From NCBI GenBank assembly GCA_038049695.1, contig CP142452.1, positions 29,624,501-29,688,500 on the forward strand: a DNA stretch of 64,000 nucleotides, read 5' to 3'. The notes beneath the pieces were generated by a model. It ran no database searches, was not told the DNA's origin, and saw only the letters and a program-made list of their open reading frames with translations. Positions 35,143 to 44,492 of the stretch are shown one piece after another. Each line of letters opens with the position of its first letter. Position 1 is the first letter of the stretch. The DNA is from Cinnamomum chago (lineage: Eukaryota; Streptophyta; Magnoliopsida; Laurales; Lauraceae). A program made the position numbers and the translations under genes.

Positions 35143-37343
35143 CCACTCTAAGACTTTCTCAAGTTATATCTTCTAGAGTTGGTGAGTCCTCAAAATTATC
35201 TCTCTTGGACAACCTTTTCAAGACCTTAGGTGAATTTTCAAAGGTAGACTATTTGAGTAACCTTAAGGCCTTGATACCCCTAGACCAACCTATGCTTTTT
35301 AGTTATATCTATTTGTTGGTCATAGTACATTTGCATTTTGTTTCTTTATAGTCACATCTTTTAAAATGCAATGTTTCTTTGTGATCATTTGATTTTGTCT
35401 TCATGATCTTTTAAGTTATATCTCTTGGTTTTCAAAATCCTTTGATTGCAATTCTTTCATGATGGATTTGCATGTTGTTCATTTAGTAATATCTCTTGTT
35501 GTGCATATCTATTCATGATCAATTGATTGTGATTACAAATGCTTTCATAGCTAGTTTTTCATGATCAATTGATGTTGGAAAATCATTTGATGATTGTCAT
35601 AGTTATATCCTTTTTGGAAATCAAATGATTTGAAGCAACTTTAGTTTTCCATTGATTTATAAGTTATATCTTTTGATATGGAAAATTTGTGAGTGACTAT
35701 TGTTTCAAAAATTGAAAATTTTATAATAGTACACTTCTTGTTTTTCAAATTCACTTGCTCTTAATTCTATAATTGATTCCTTGTTGGAATTTCAAATGTT
35801 GAAGTGATTTGAGAAACTTTGGAAAATGTTCTAAGCTTTATTAGTTATATTTATAGAAACATTTTCCTTGAATCTATTTCCTTGTGCCTAATTATGATTA
35901 TATCTTTTGGAAGGAAATAGTTGTTACAAACAATTTGCATCTTTGCTCATTAAGTTACATTCTTTATGCAAATTGATTTTGTTGTCTTACATTGCATGGT
36001 TGGATATGTTTCATTGATTTGCATGTTTGTGCCTAACTTGGTATATTCTCATTAATGCATTTTGATGATTGTTTATGTGCTTTATAGTAAAATCTTGTAT
36101 TTGAGCTTTTTAAGTACATATGTGATTTTATGTGCTAAGTTCATTTGGTTTAAACCACATATCCTTTTCCATTGCATTGTAAGCATAGTACATTTGCTAA
36201 GAGTGGAGATGTTACATGATAGCTTAATGGATCATTTTAGATGAATTGGAATTAAACCATTATTCTTAATAGGTATATCCATTTATGTGGTCCATCTTCA
36301 TCTTTATGTGATCCATGATGTCTCTCTCACTTCATACCTTCTTGTGCTTTCAAAAGTTATATTCTTTATTGATGATTGGTATGAGTTAGATCTTGAGTGT
36401 TGATAGATCCTCTCTATGCAAATGTCAAAGTGTTCTATGTATGGTTGTGTTATTTATTACATTTGTAGAAACCATACTAGAACTAAAATCCATCCTCTAT
36501 GCTTTTATAGTCATTTCTATTTGGATGGTTATGATGTTGATTCATGTGTATTCTCTAAGTGATTTCATTCTTATACATGTTTCAACTTCATAAGTAGTGT
36601 TCTTAATCATATGAAACTCTTTGAAACCCATTTCTCATATTTCTATATGTTTGATGGATATCTTAGATGTTGAATTCATATGATTTAGACACTTTGGAAA
36701 TTGCATGCTTTACCAAGTCATATCTTTTTGCATTGCAATTTCTCTTGTTCATCACTATGCTCTTTAGTTATATCTTTAAAAGTGATGAATATGCATTTAT
36801 GATGCTTGATGGATTTTTGTCACATTCTTGCTCTTTATCATGTTATCAAATTCAATTGGTTTCATTTGGTATAATGTTTGATTGATTTGATTTCTTGTGA
36901 ATGTGATAAATCTTGTGTGCATTGGATTGAACTTGATAAGTAATATGATTGTTCCATATCACACACCATTAGCATCATAATGTTCATGTTGCCACCTCCT
37001 TGATTTGCTCATATAGGTATATCTCATGACCACCATGTTTATGTGTTCATAATATTGGTTGGTTATTAGTTGAGGTTGGCTTCATGTTTGAATTTCATTT
37101 CACTCATTCATGCACTTTGATAAGTCATATTTATTGATTGAATGAAATGATTTTCAAAATCTTACATAGCATATGATTTTCTTAAGTAATATTGATTGAT
37201 GCTATGTTTGAGTAAACCCCATATCATGGATAGCTCTAATTTGGATTTTTCCTAATAGGTATATTTTTAAATCCATTTTAGAGTGATTGATTTAAATAGT
37301 CATATCCTAAATCTCAATTGGTATTCTTTGTCTTTCCAATTGA
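35143..37343 (+). other. Hairpin array, inner element internal region
   Basis: Twenty-five stems in tandem (left/right arm): 35143-50/35174-82, 35283-89/35315-21, 35331-39/35363-71, 35391-97/35433-39, 35520-27/35564-71, 35580-91/35620-31, 35645-52/35678-85, 35712-18/35742-48, 35821-30/35858-67, 35874-83/35911-20, 35931-40/35966-75, 36118-24/36156-62, 36332-38/36378-84, 36439-46/36470-77, 36490-95/36523-28, 36537-50/36572-85, 36605-15/36675-85, 36697-708/36730-42, 36748-56/36781-89, 36817-27/36899-909 (enclosing 36845-56/36881-91), 36914-19/36960-65, 37096-106/37139-49, 37164-72/37199-207, 37234-48/37269-83, 37314-21/37336-43. Most are perfect, the longest 12 bp (AAATCATTTGAT). Loops are mostly 20-37 nt and often contain AGTTATATC or a near variant (AAGTAATAT, AGTCATATC). 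Gaps between successive hairpins are often only 5-20 nt. No credible protein frame exists here. Function unknown. Confidence 0.8.
35160..35270 (+). pseudogene. Remnant of the gag 3' end in the inner element
   Basis: CAAGTTATATCTTCTAGAGTTGG... aligns with the outer gag 3' end from 42396 (CAAGTTAAATCTCCTTTAGTTGG...). CAAGACCTTAGGTG is identical at 35219-35232 and 42456-42469. No frame is open across it, and the ~1.4 kb of gag found in the outer element is missing upstream. So the inner family descends from a gag-bearing form by deletion, with only the last ~100 bp left. Alignment was by eye. Confidence 0.7.
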
Positions 37344-37500
37344 TATCCATGATGGCTTTTCCCATAGACCTTGCTTTCTTTTGGCAATTTGATCATATGA
37401 GCTTGATAGTTAAATGAATCTAATCCTTTCCTTGAAGTTGACCCTCATTGGTAAAACCATCTTCTTCTTGCATCTAATAGTTAAATCTTTGTCAAATGTT

Positions 37501-37716
37501 TGACAAAAGGAGAGAATGGATTGAGGGGGAGTGTAAACCTTCATAGGAAGTATTAGTTTTGATCAAATTGACCCTTAGATTGCCTTTGAGCCCTTAGAGA
37601 CTACTACCTCACATGATAGCCTGTTATGTATTTCATTTTCGATTTCATTTGTTAACAGGTGCTACTAAAGGTATTTTCTTTGTTTCATGTGTGTAGGTAC
37701 CTTTGCAATTTAATGG
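37501..37716 (+). other. Conserved 3' non-coding block, inner element
   Basis: GGATTGAGGGGGAGTGTAAA, CCTTCATAGGAAG, GATAGCCTGTTATG and GGTGCTACTAAAGGTATTTTC occur in the same order and near-identical spacing in the outer element (44276-44490). A CCTGTTA/TAACAGG hairpin (37620-37626/37653-37659) has the same 26-nt loop in both. TTAACAGG and GTGTGTAGG resemble splice acceptors. This block is much better conserved than the hairpin array just upstream, so it may be a cis signal for replication, packaging or RNA processing. Confidence 0.65.
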
Positions 37717-38090
37717 CAAAGGGGGAGAAATTATGCAAGTTCTCAAAAGGGTGAAGAGAATGTCCAAGCTTCCTAAGGGGAGAGTTGTGTATGATCTTCT
37801 ACAAAAGGGAGAGAATGCATACCTTGCCAAAGGGAGAAAGAGGCATGGTCAAAGGGGGAGAGCAAATAGAAGAAAGAAAGCTTGGAAGCTAAAGAAGATG
37901 CTTGGATAAAGAAAGAAAGAAGAAAGAAAGCTTGAAGGTTGATCAAGCTCCAAGCATCATGAAGATTGAAGCCCAAGAGCCCAAGCTATGAGAAGAAGCA
38001 TCCAAGAAGATTTCAAGCCTTGTCCAGCTGAGGGGGAGCTGAAGACTAAGTGTGTTTATTCAGTGGTGAGTGTGTTTGCCATCAAATTGC

Positions 38091-38101
38091 AAAGGGGGAG
38101 A
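38091..38101 (+). other. Polypurine tract of the inner element
   Basis: AAAGGGGGAGA followed by one T and then the 3' LTR (TGTTAGG). Similar AAAGGGGGAGA-like words recur upstream (e.g. 37718-37732 and near 37850), as in the outer element. Confidence 0.88.
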
Positions 38102-38102
38102 T

Positions 38103-40321
38103 TGTTAGGAATTTTGTAGATTGCAATTTGATGGTTGCATTATCATTCTAGCATCATTTGATTTACACACTTGCATTGGTTTTAAATAAACTTGAAATCT
38201 TGTTTTATTCATGCATTACTTTTTAGTTTTGTAAAAGTATTGATTTATGCATGTTTTGGTTTCAATCTTGGATGCATTTGATTTAGAAAAGAGTTTTCAA
38301 AGAAATCAAGCAAGCCTTGTTTTAAAAAGTTTTGAAACTTTTTAGGCTTTTTATGGCATGTTTTAAAAACCTTTAGAATCCTTAAAACATGTTTTCCAAG
38401 CTTGATTTAGTGGCCAAAAGGTCCCCCAAAGAAAAACCTTCAAATATGCAAAAGTTGCATTTTTTGCAAATAGGGGGGAGTCCCGGCAGTGTCGCCGGTC
38501 GACCGAGACACAGGTCTCGGTCGACCGAGACAACTGGAGGTAAAAACTGCATTTTTGCACTGAAACCTCCAACGGTCAGAAATCTGACCGTTGTGCCTTC
38601 CCGGTCGACCGAGGCCTGTGTGCCGGTCGACCGAGGATATAGCCGTTGGACCTTTTTGGCTATAAAATGAGTTCTTTCCCTTACCAAAAGTTGGGAATTT
38701 TTAGCCCCTCCTTGAGAGGTATTGAGGCATATCAAAAGGGAAAAGAACCAAGGGATGAAGGGGATGATTAGGAAAGCTAAAGCTTGGATTAATGAAGTTA
38801 AACCACCAAGTAGGCTCTTCCTTCCTTAATCATATGTTTTCATGCTTTTGTTTTATTTTTGGTAAATCATTTCTAGCATGTTAAACTATGTTTGTGTTGT
38901 GTCCTTAACATATTTTATGTTTTGAGTTGATTTATTGTTTTGGATACAACACCATATGATTCAATCCAAGTAGTACTTGAATTGGTAAATCAAAGTAGAT
39001 CATGTTAATGAAAGAAACTTGGTAAATCATATGTAACATGATTCCTATACTTGGTTGAATCTTTGGTTGTTGTTTTCCATCATAAGAAAATCACTTTCAA
39101 AAGTATCTTATGTTTTGGACTCAACTTCTTTACAAATCATATGTTTTCATGTTTTGTTTTATCATTGGTAAATCTTAGTAACATGTTAACCTATGATGTG
39201 TTGTATCCTTAGCATGTGTTATATTTTGAATAGATCTATTGTTTTGGATACATCACCATTGATTCATCAAAGTAGTACTTAACTTTGGTAAATCTAAGTA
39301 GATCATGTTAATGAAATATGTAACATGATTCATATACTTTGTTGAATCATTGGTTGTTGTTTTTCCATCATAAGAAAATCTCTTTCAAATGTATCTTATG
39401 TTTTGGATTCAACATCATTACAAATCATATGTTTATTATTGTTTTAATGTTTCACAACTTGCCTTACTTTGATTGGTAAATCATTTTCAAGTTGTCTTTA
39501 TAATTACATATGATTTGTCCCCTCTTTTCAATCAAATCTATTTTTATGTTTTGAGCTTCATTGATGATTTGATTGACATCCCTATGCATCACATGTTTAG
39601 AGCTAATCCATTTCATACAACTTGTGTAACTTTGATATCACTAACAAGTTGTTACTTTTAACATGTGATTGCATCACTTCCTCAATCATAAATGTTTTAT
39701 GAGCTAAAACTTTCAAAAGCCTTAGGCTTACATTTATGAACCTTCATTTTCAAAATGATTGAGGACCACACACACACACTTCATTTGTTTTCAACTTTGC
39801 ATTCATAGTGTGAGTGTGTATTAGAATTTCACTTCCATATCCGCCTATTTAAGAGGCATTGTAATGAGCTAAATAGAATCTCCATCAAGTGTATTATAGA
39901 CACTCATTTAGAGAGATAACCAACCTTGTGGTTGAAGAGGTTATTGCTTAACCTATAAAAGCATAGTGTATAGGTTGATGTTAAGCCTTGAAAAACATCA
40001 TTGTAAGGTTATTGCTTAGCCTTGGAAAGCATATTGTAAAGGTTATTGCTTAGCCTATTGAAAAGCATAAATAGTGGAAATCCGGTGGGGTGTTGGTTCA
40101 CAAGCCGGTAGTGGATGTAGGCATTGAGGCCGAACCACTATAAATACTTGTGTGATGGTGGTTGCTTTGTGGTGATTGTTTATATTAGCTTCCGCATATT
40201 GTTTGATAATCATCACATGTGACTAGTTTGTTTTAAAGAAGTTAAAATTGTTAAAATTGGTCATAAAAGAAGCTCACCCTATTCACCCCCCCTCTAGGGT
40301 TCGGATCCAGGTGGAATTACA
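38103..40321 (+). repeat. Inner element 3' LTR
   Basis: 2219 bp, constant offset of 5329 from the 5' LTR, with a single base difference found (40161 G versus 34832 C). Near identity implies a very recent insertion. Promoter block at 38496-38667, tandem duplication at 38828-39422, minisatellite at 39937-40069. Confidence 0.95.
38496..38667 (+). promoter_or_regulatory. LTR promoter block (inner 3' LTR)
   Basis: Exact copy of 33167-33338: four CGGTCGACCG palindromes, the CAACGGTCAG inverted repeat (38570-38593), two MSA-consensus matches and TATAAAA at 38661-38667. In this position it would drive read-out into the rest of the outer 5' LTR and the gag frame. Confidence 0.62.
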
Positions 40322-40326
40322 TGTTT

Positions 40327-40861
40327 GTAATTTGTATTAAACTTTCATATTAGCCTATTCAAGAGGCAATTTTATATGAGCTTAAATTGTAATCTCTTAG
40401 AGTGATCTTTTGGAAAGACACCTTCTTTGAGAAATCAACTTTGTAAAGGTTATTGCTTAGCCTTTGAAAAGCATCTTGTAAGGTTATTGCTTAGCCTTTG
40501 AAAAGCATCTTGTAAGGTTATTGCTTAGCCTTTGAAAAGCATCTTGTAGGGTTATTGCTTAGCCTTTGAAAAGCATTTTGTAAGGGTTATTGCTTAGCCT
40601 AGTTAAAAGCATAAATAGTGGAAATCCGGTGGGGTGATTGGATTCACAAGCCGGTAGTGGATGTAGGCATTGAGGCCGAACCACTATAAACATTGGTGTT
40701 GTGGTGCATGCTATGTGGTGATTGAGTTTGTTTAGCTTCCGCATTTTGATTGTTAATCATCACTTGTGACTAGTTTAAGTTAAGAAATTAAAATTGGTTA
40801 TAGTTGTAGCTCACCCTATTCACCCCCCCCCCTCTAGGGTTAGGATCCTCGTGGACTTTCA
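40327..40861 (+). repeat. Outer element 5' LTR, right segment
   Basis: Resumes the outer LTR after the second TGTTT. Joined to 31583-32773 it makes 1726 bp against 1734 bp for the 3' LTR. Differences seen: a 10-bp shorter stretch near 40797 (ATTGGTTATAG versus ATTGGTTTAAATTGGTCATAG), ten C instead of eight in the C-run, and one T/C in CATCACTTGTGAC. All lie in this segment. Confidence 0.92.
40443..40613 (+). repeat. 34-bp minisatellite, outer 5' LTR
   Basis: Five units starting at 40443, 40478, 40512, 40546 and 40580, built on GTAAGGTTATTGCTTAGCC + TTTGAAAAGCATCTT. Period 34 bp after a 35-bp first unit. More regular than the homologous array of the inner family, so it expanded or was homogenised after the two families split. 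The 3' LTR copy is at 46201-46371. Confidence 0.88.
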
Positions 40862-40863
40862 AT

Positions 40864-40875
40864 TGGTATCAGAGA
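40864..40875 (+). other. Primer-binding site of the outer element
   Basis: TGGTATCAGAGA two bases after the LTR end (TTTCA). Eleven of twelve bases equal the inner element's site; initiator tRNA-Met type. Confidence 0.88.
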
Positions 40876-40952
40876 CAAGTGCTCTATCCCTTAGGATCAA
40901 GTGTTTTGGAACTCTTGATTAGGTGTAAAAACCTAGAGTTAAAACCCTAGAG

Positions 40953-42503
40953 TTGTGCTTATTTGAAACCCTAGACTTTGTAGATTCTTCTAGACCCCTC
41001 AATCTTCCTTCTTTTGGAGTTTCAAACTCTCAAACTAATGAAAATCAATTTGATCCAAAAGAAGAAGAAAATGAATATAATGAAGAAGACCTTCAACAAG
41101 CTTTTGAAGAATTATATGAAATATCCTTAAAGCTTGAAAAGAAAAACAAAAGTTTAAGGGAAGAATCTAAAAACCTAAACAAAGAGCTAGCATCTTCAAA
41201 AGATGAACTTAGAGAGAAAGAAGAAGTAATAAAATGTCTAGACTCTAAGTTCATGATCTCTTTAAATAATCTATCTAACATTCAAGATGAACTAAAAGAA
41301 TTAAAGATGGATTATGATAATGTCAATAAGGAAAATCTAAAACAAAGAGATCAATTACAAAGGCAAGATAAAGACTTTAACAATCTTGAATCTAAATTGA
41401 CTATCTCTAAGGAAAATTTATCTAATACTCAAAACGAATTAAATGAGATTAAGATAAATTGTGATGAGCTTAAAAATGAGAATTTGAACCTAAGAGATAC
41501 AATTAAAAGACAAGATGAAGACATTGACCATTTAGAAATCAAGTTGATCAAAAGTAAGTTAAAAACTCAAGAGCTTGGAACTAATGTTGTTAATGACCTT
41601 AAACATAAATTACAACTTGCCAATGAAGAGCTAATCAAATATAAGGAACTTGAAAATGAACTTTCAAAAGTCAAAAATGAAAATTCAATCCTTATAACCA
41701 AAGTCACTCAACTTGAAACCTATAAACAAAAGTATGAGTGCAAGTTTACCCAAAGTGAAGATAGACTTGAAAAATTATTTAAATTGGGTAAACATCATGG
41801 AGATAGGACGGGTATTGGATTTAATAGGAATATGTCTTATAACCCTAAATTCACCAACACTTTTGTGAAAGGTGAGTCCTCATTCTCTAGCACTCACACT
41901 TCTTTGCCCAAGTCTAAATGTAATTATTGTGGCATTGAAGGACATTTTACATTTGAGTGCAAACTAAGAAAGAGAAGCCATGTGTCTAAACCCATCTTTG
42001 AACTAAAAAATGGAGAATCAAAACCTATGAAGGGTAAGACACTAAAAATCAAGAAAGACTCCAAAATGTCTAAACAAGTTAAATCTCTTAAAAAGGAGTC
42101 TCCCAAGATAGATTCTAAAAAGCTTAAACAAGTTAAACCAAGCTTGAAAGAATCTAAAAACAAAAAGCTTCTCAACCTACCTCCCTTATATGAACCCATG
42201 AAAGAACTTTTGAAGAAAGTTGCTAAGTTAAATCTAAAATTCAAAAGTCAAGTAAAGGGAGAAAGTAAGAAGAAAAGAAAAATGAATCTATCCCCTAAGA
42301 AGAAAACTCACCAACATCAAAAGACTAATCACCATTCTAAGCCAAATTTAGTAAAATCTAAATATCATGGTGATAAGTTCAAATTGAAAATTTATCAAGT
42401 TAAATCTCCTTTAGTTGGTGAGAATTCCAAAATAGACCTCAAAGTTCAACCCTCTCAAGACCTTAGGTGGATTCCCAAAGTCATTTACCTAGACAAACCT
42501 TAG
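40953..42503 (+). CDS. gag: Gag-like coiled-coil / CCHC zinc-knuckle protein, Gag-only retroelement
   Basis: A 516-codon frame, open from 40929 (in-frame stop at 40926-40928) to TAG at 42501. No ATG opens it: position 40953 is TTG, and the first in-frame ATG is codon 101 (41253). So either a non-AUG start or spliced leader is used, or the true N-terminus is lost. Residues ~1-45: acidic, low complexity. ~45-275: strongly heptad-like, rich in L/I, K and E, a long coiled coil expected to oligomerise. 323-336: CCHC knuckle C-X2-C-X4-H-X4-C (C323, C326, H331, C336), which binds nucleic acid in Gag proteins. ~340-480: very basic tail with QVKS/KQVK repeats. The C-terminus has RWIPK, like the WVPK motif after the knuckle in SIRE-type copia Gag. 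The N-terminal UBN2-like Gag domain expected in that group is absent. No pol follows. Host-gene origin is unlikely given its place between primer site and polypurine tract. Confidence 0.8.
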   Translation: MCLFETLDFVDSSRPLNLPSFGVSNSQTNENQFDPKEEENEYNEEDLQQAFEELYEISLKLEKKNKSLREESKNLNKELASSKDELREKEEVIKCLDSKFMISLNNLSNIQDELKELKMDYDNVNKENLKQRDQLQRQDKDFNNLESKLTISKENLSNTQNELNEIKINCDELKNENLNLRDTIKRQDEDIDHLEIKLIKSKLKTQELGTNVVNDLKHKLQLANEELIKYKELENELSKVKNENSILITKVTQLETYKQKYECKFTQSEDRLEKLFKLGKHHGDRTGIGFNRNMSYNPKFTNTFVKGESSFSSTHTSLPKSKCNYCGIEGHFTFECKLRKRSHVSKPIFELKNGESKPMKGKTLKIKKDSKMSKQVKSLKKESPKIDSKKLKQVKPSLKESKNKKLLNLPPLYEPMKELLKKVAKLNLKFKSQVKGESKKKRKMNLSPKKKTHQHQKTNHHSKPNLVKSKYHGDKFKLKIYQVKSPLVGENSKIDLKVQPSQDLRWIPKVIYLDKP

Positions 42504-42518
42504 GGTCTTGAACCTCAT

Positions 42519-44061
42519 TGACCAACCTACTCTTTATTAGTTAAATCACTTTGTTGGTCATGATTGCATTTGCATTTTGTTTCTTTTAGTTAGATTTCTT
42601 AAAATGCATTGCTTCTTTATGATCATTTGATTTTGTTTTCATGCACCTTTCTAAGTTACATGTCATGGTTTTCAAAATCTCTTGATTATAAATTCATCAT
42701 GTTTGATTTGCTTTTTGCACTCATATGCCTTGCATTGCATTTCTTTACATGATCAATTGATTGTGTTTTCAAAAGCTTTCATAGCTAGACTCTTCATGAT
42801 CAATTGTTGAATCATTTGATGTATGTCTTAGTTAGATCCTTTTTGTAAATCAAATGATTTGATTCAATTCAAGTTTCTCCATGGATTTATAAGTTATACC
42901 CTTATATGGAAATTCATTGTTTTGAATTATTCAACTTGTATGTGTTTCAATTAAGTTATATCTTTTAATATACATGTTGAAAATTGATCTTCAAAATCAT
43001 TCCTTTTATGCTCATTGTAGGATTTTGTTGATTTGAAGATTGTTTGAATGGAAATGCTCTATAACCTCTTTAGTTATATTCATCTAAGCATGTTCCATGT
43101 TCTCATTTCCTTTTCTTTTGGTTTCATTATCTTAGAATTGGAAATGAATGTTGTTTGCATCTTTGCTTATTTAGTTATTCTTTTTATATGCAAATGACTT
43201 TTGGTTCCATGTATGGTTGTGATCTTAGTTTCATTTGTAGAAACCATACTAGAACCCAAATCCATCCTCTATGCCTTATAGTCATATCTTTATGGATGGT
43301 TATGATGTTGATTCATGTAGATTTTCTTGATGTCATCCTTATACATGTTTCAACTTCATAAGTAGTGTTCTTAATCATATGAATCTCTTTGAAATCCATT
43401 CCTTGCTTTTATGTTGGTTGATGGATATCTTAGTAGTTGAATTCATATGATTTGGACACTTTGGAAATTGCATGCATTGCCAAGTAATATTCTTTTGCAT
43501 TGCAATTTACCATTGTTCATCACTATGCTCAATAGTTATATCATTAAAAGTGATGAATATGCATTTATGATGCTTGATGGTAGTTTATCACATCCTTGCT
43601 TTTACTCATGTTATCACATTCAATTGGTTTCATTTGGTATAACTTTCCATTGATTTCATATCCAATTGATATCTTATCTTGTGTATGTGATAGACCTTGT
43701 GTGCATTGGACTAAACTTGATAAGTAATATGATCATTCCATGTCACACACCATTAGCATCATAATGCTCATGATTGCCTCCTCACTTGCTCTTATAGGTA
43801 TATCTCATGACCACCATGTTTATGTGTTAATAATATTGGTTGGTTATTATTTGAGGTTGGCTTCATGATTGAATTTCATTTCACTCTTTCTTGCACATTA
43901 ATAGTCATATTTATAGTTTGAGTGAAATGATTTCAAAACTTTCATAGCATATGATTTTCATAAGTAATATTGATTGATGCTATGTTTGAGTAAACCCCAT
44001 ATCATGGATAGCTCTAATTTGGATTTCTCTTAATAGTTATACTTTTAAATCCATTTTAGAG
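42519..44061 (+). other. Hairpin array, outer element internal region
   Basis: Begins 16 bp after the gag stop. Stems (left/right arm): 42519-26/42553-60, 42571-78/42601-08, 42629-35/42673-79, 42754-61/42799-806, 42810-20/42849-59, 42930-43/42968-81, 43048-58/43087-98, 43103-10/43140-47, 43151-60/43188-97, 43211-18/43242-49, 43262-67/43294-99, 43308-19/43342-53, 43373-84/43441-52 (enclosing 43391-99/43421-29), 43465-76/43496-508, 43516-24/43549-57, 43586-93/43685-92 (enclosing 43620-27/43662-69), 43876-86/43920-30, 43943-50/43977-84, 44012-26/44047-61. Most have a counterpart in the same order in the inner element. Loops again often carry AGTTATATC-like words. Stems 43103, 43048 and 43151 show compensatory differences from their inner homologues. 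Confidence 0.8.
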
Positions 44062-44275
44062 TGATTGAGTTTATAGTCACATCATTTAATCTCAATTGAT
44101 ATGTTTATTTCAATTGATATCCATGATTGCTTTTCCCATTAGACCTTGCTCTCTTTTGGTAATTTGATCATATGAGCTTTATAATTAAATGAATCTAATC
44201 CTTTCCTTGAAGTTAACCCTCACTTGGTTAAACCATCTACTTCTTGAATCTAATAGTTATATCTTGTCAAAAGCT

Positions 44276-44490
44276 TGACAAAAGAAGAGAATGGATTGAG
44301 GGGGAGTGTAAACCTTCATAGGAAGAATTAGTTTTGATCAAATTCACCCTTGGAATGCTAATGAGCCCTTAGAGTTAACTTCCATACATGATAGCCTGTT
44401 ATGTATTTCATTTTCGATTTCATTTGTTAACAGGTGCTACTAAAGGTATTTTCCTTATTTCATGTGTGTAGGTTCCTTTGCAATTTAATG
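44276..44490 (+). other. Conserved 3' non-coding block, outer element
   Basis: Homologue of 37501-37716 with the same word order. The CCTGTTA/TAACAGG hairpin is at 44395-44401/44428-44434 with an identical 26-nt loop. It lies upstream of the purine-rich repeats. Confidence 0.65.
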
Positions 44491-44492
44491 TC

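Larger units (their letters stand above)
32774..40321 (+). mobile_element. Inner LTR retroelement, non-coding, very young
   Basis: Begins TGTTAGGAATTTT and ends GGTGGAATTACA. It is 7548 bp inside the outer 5' LTR, with TGTTT target duplications. LTRs 32774-34992 and 38103-40321 are both 2219 bp and differ at one position on my reading (C at 34832, G at 40161). The internal region (34993-38102, 3110 bp) has a tRNA-Met-type primer site, a gag 3' remnant, a chain of hairpins and a polypurine tract, but no credible protein. It is a LARD-like non-autonomous element related to the outer one: its 3' internal part aligns, its gag has been lost. Confidence 0.94.

Noticed and set aside
36062-36885. Several 60-72 codon hydrophobic frames (also 43155-43653), reminiscent of membrane or env-like proteins
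   Set aside because: They are broken by stops, not continuous between the two families, and coincide with the hairpin array; T-rich DNA codes for F/L/I/S by default.
37703-37909. 68-codon basic frame at the 3' end of the inner internal region, and a 64-codon one at 44630
   Set aside because: The homologous regions of the two elements are open in different frames, and the composition simply reflects purine-rich AAAGGGGGAGA repeats.
41093-42244. Minus-strand frames inside gag (41093-41281, 41924-42244)
   Set aside because: Antisense shadows of a lysine/glutamate-rich coding strand; no independent evidence.
35008-42950. tRNA gene or tRNA-derived sequence at the TGGTATCAGAG sites
   Set aside because: Only the 11-12 bases complementary to the tRNA 3' end are present, directly after each 5' LTR; no cloverleaf follows. 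They are primer-binding sites.
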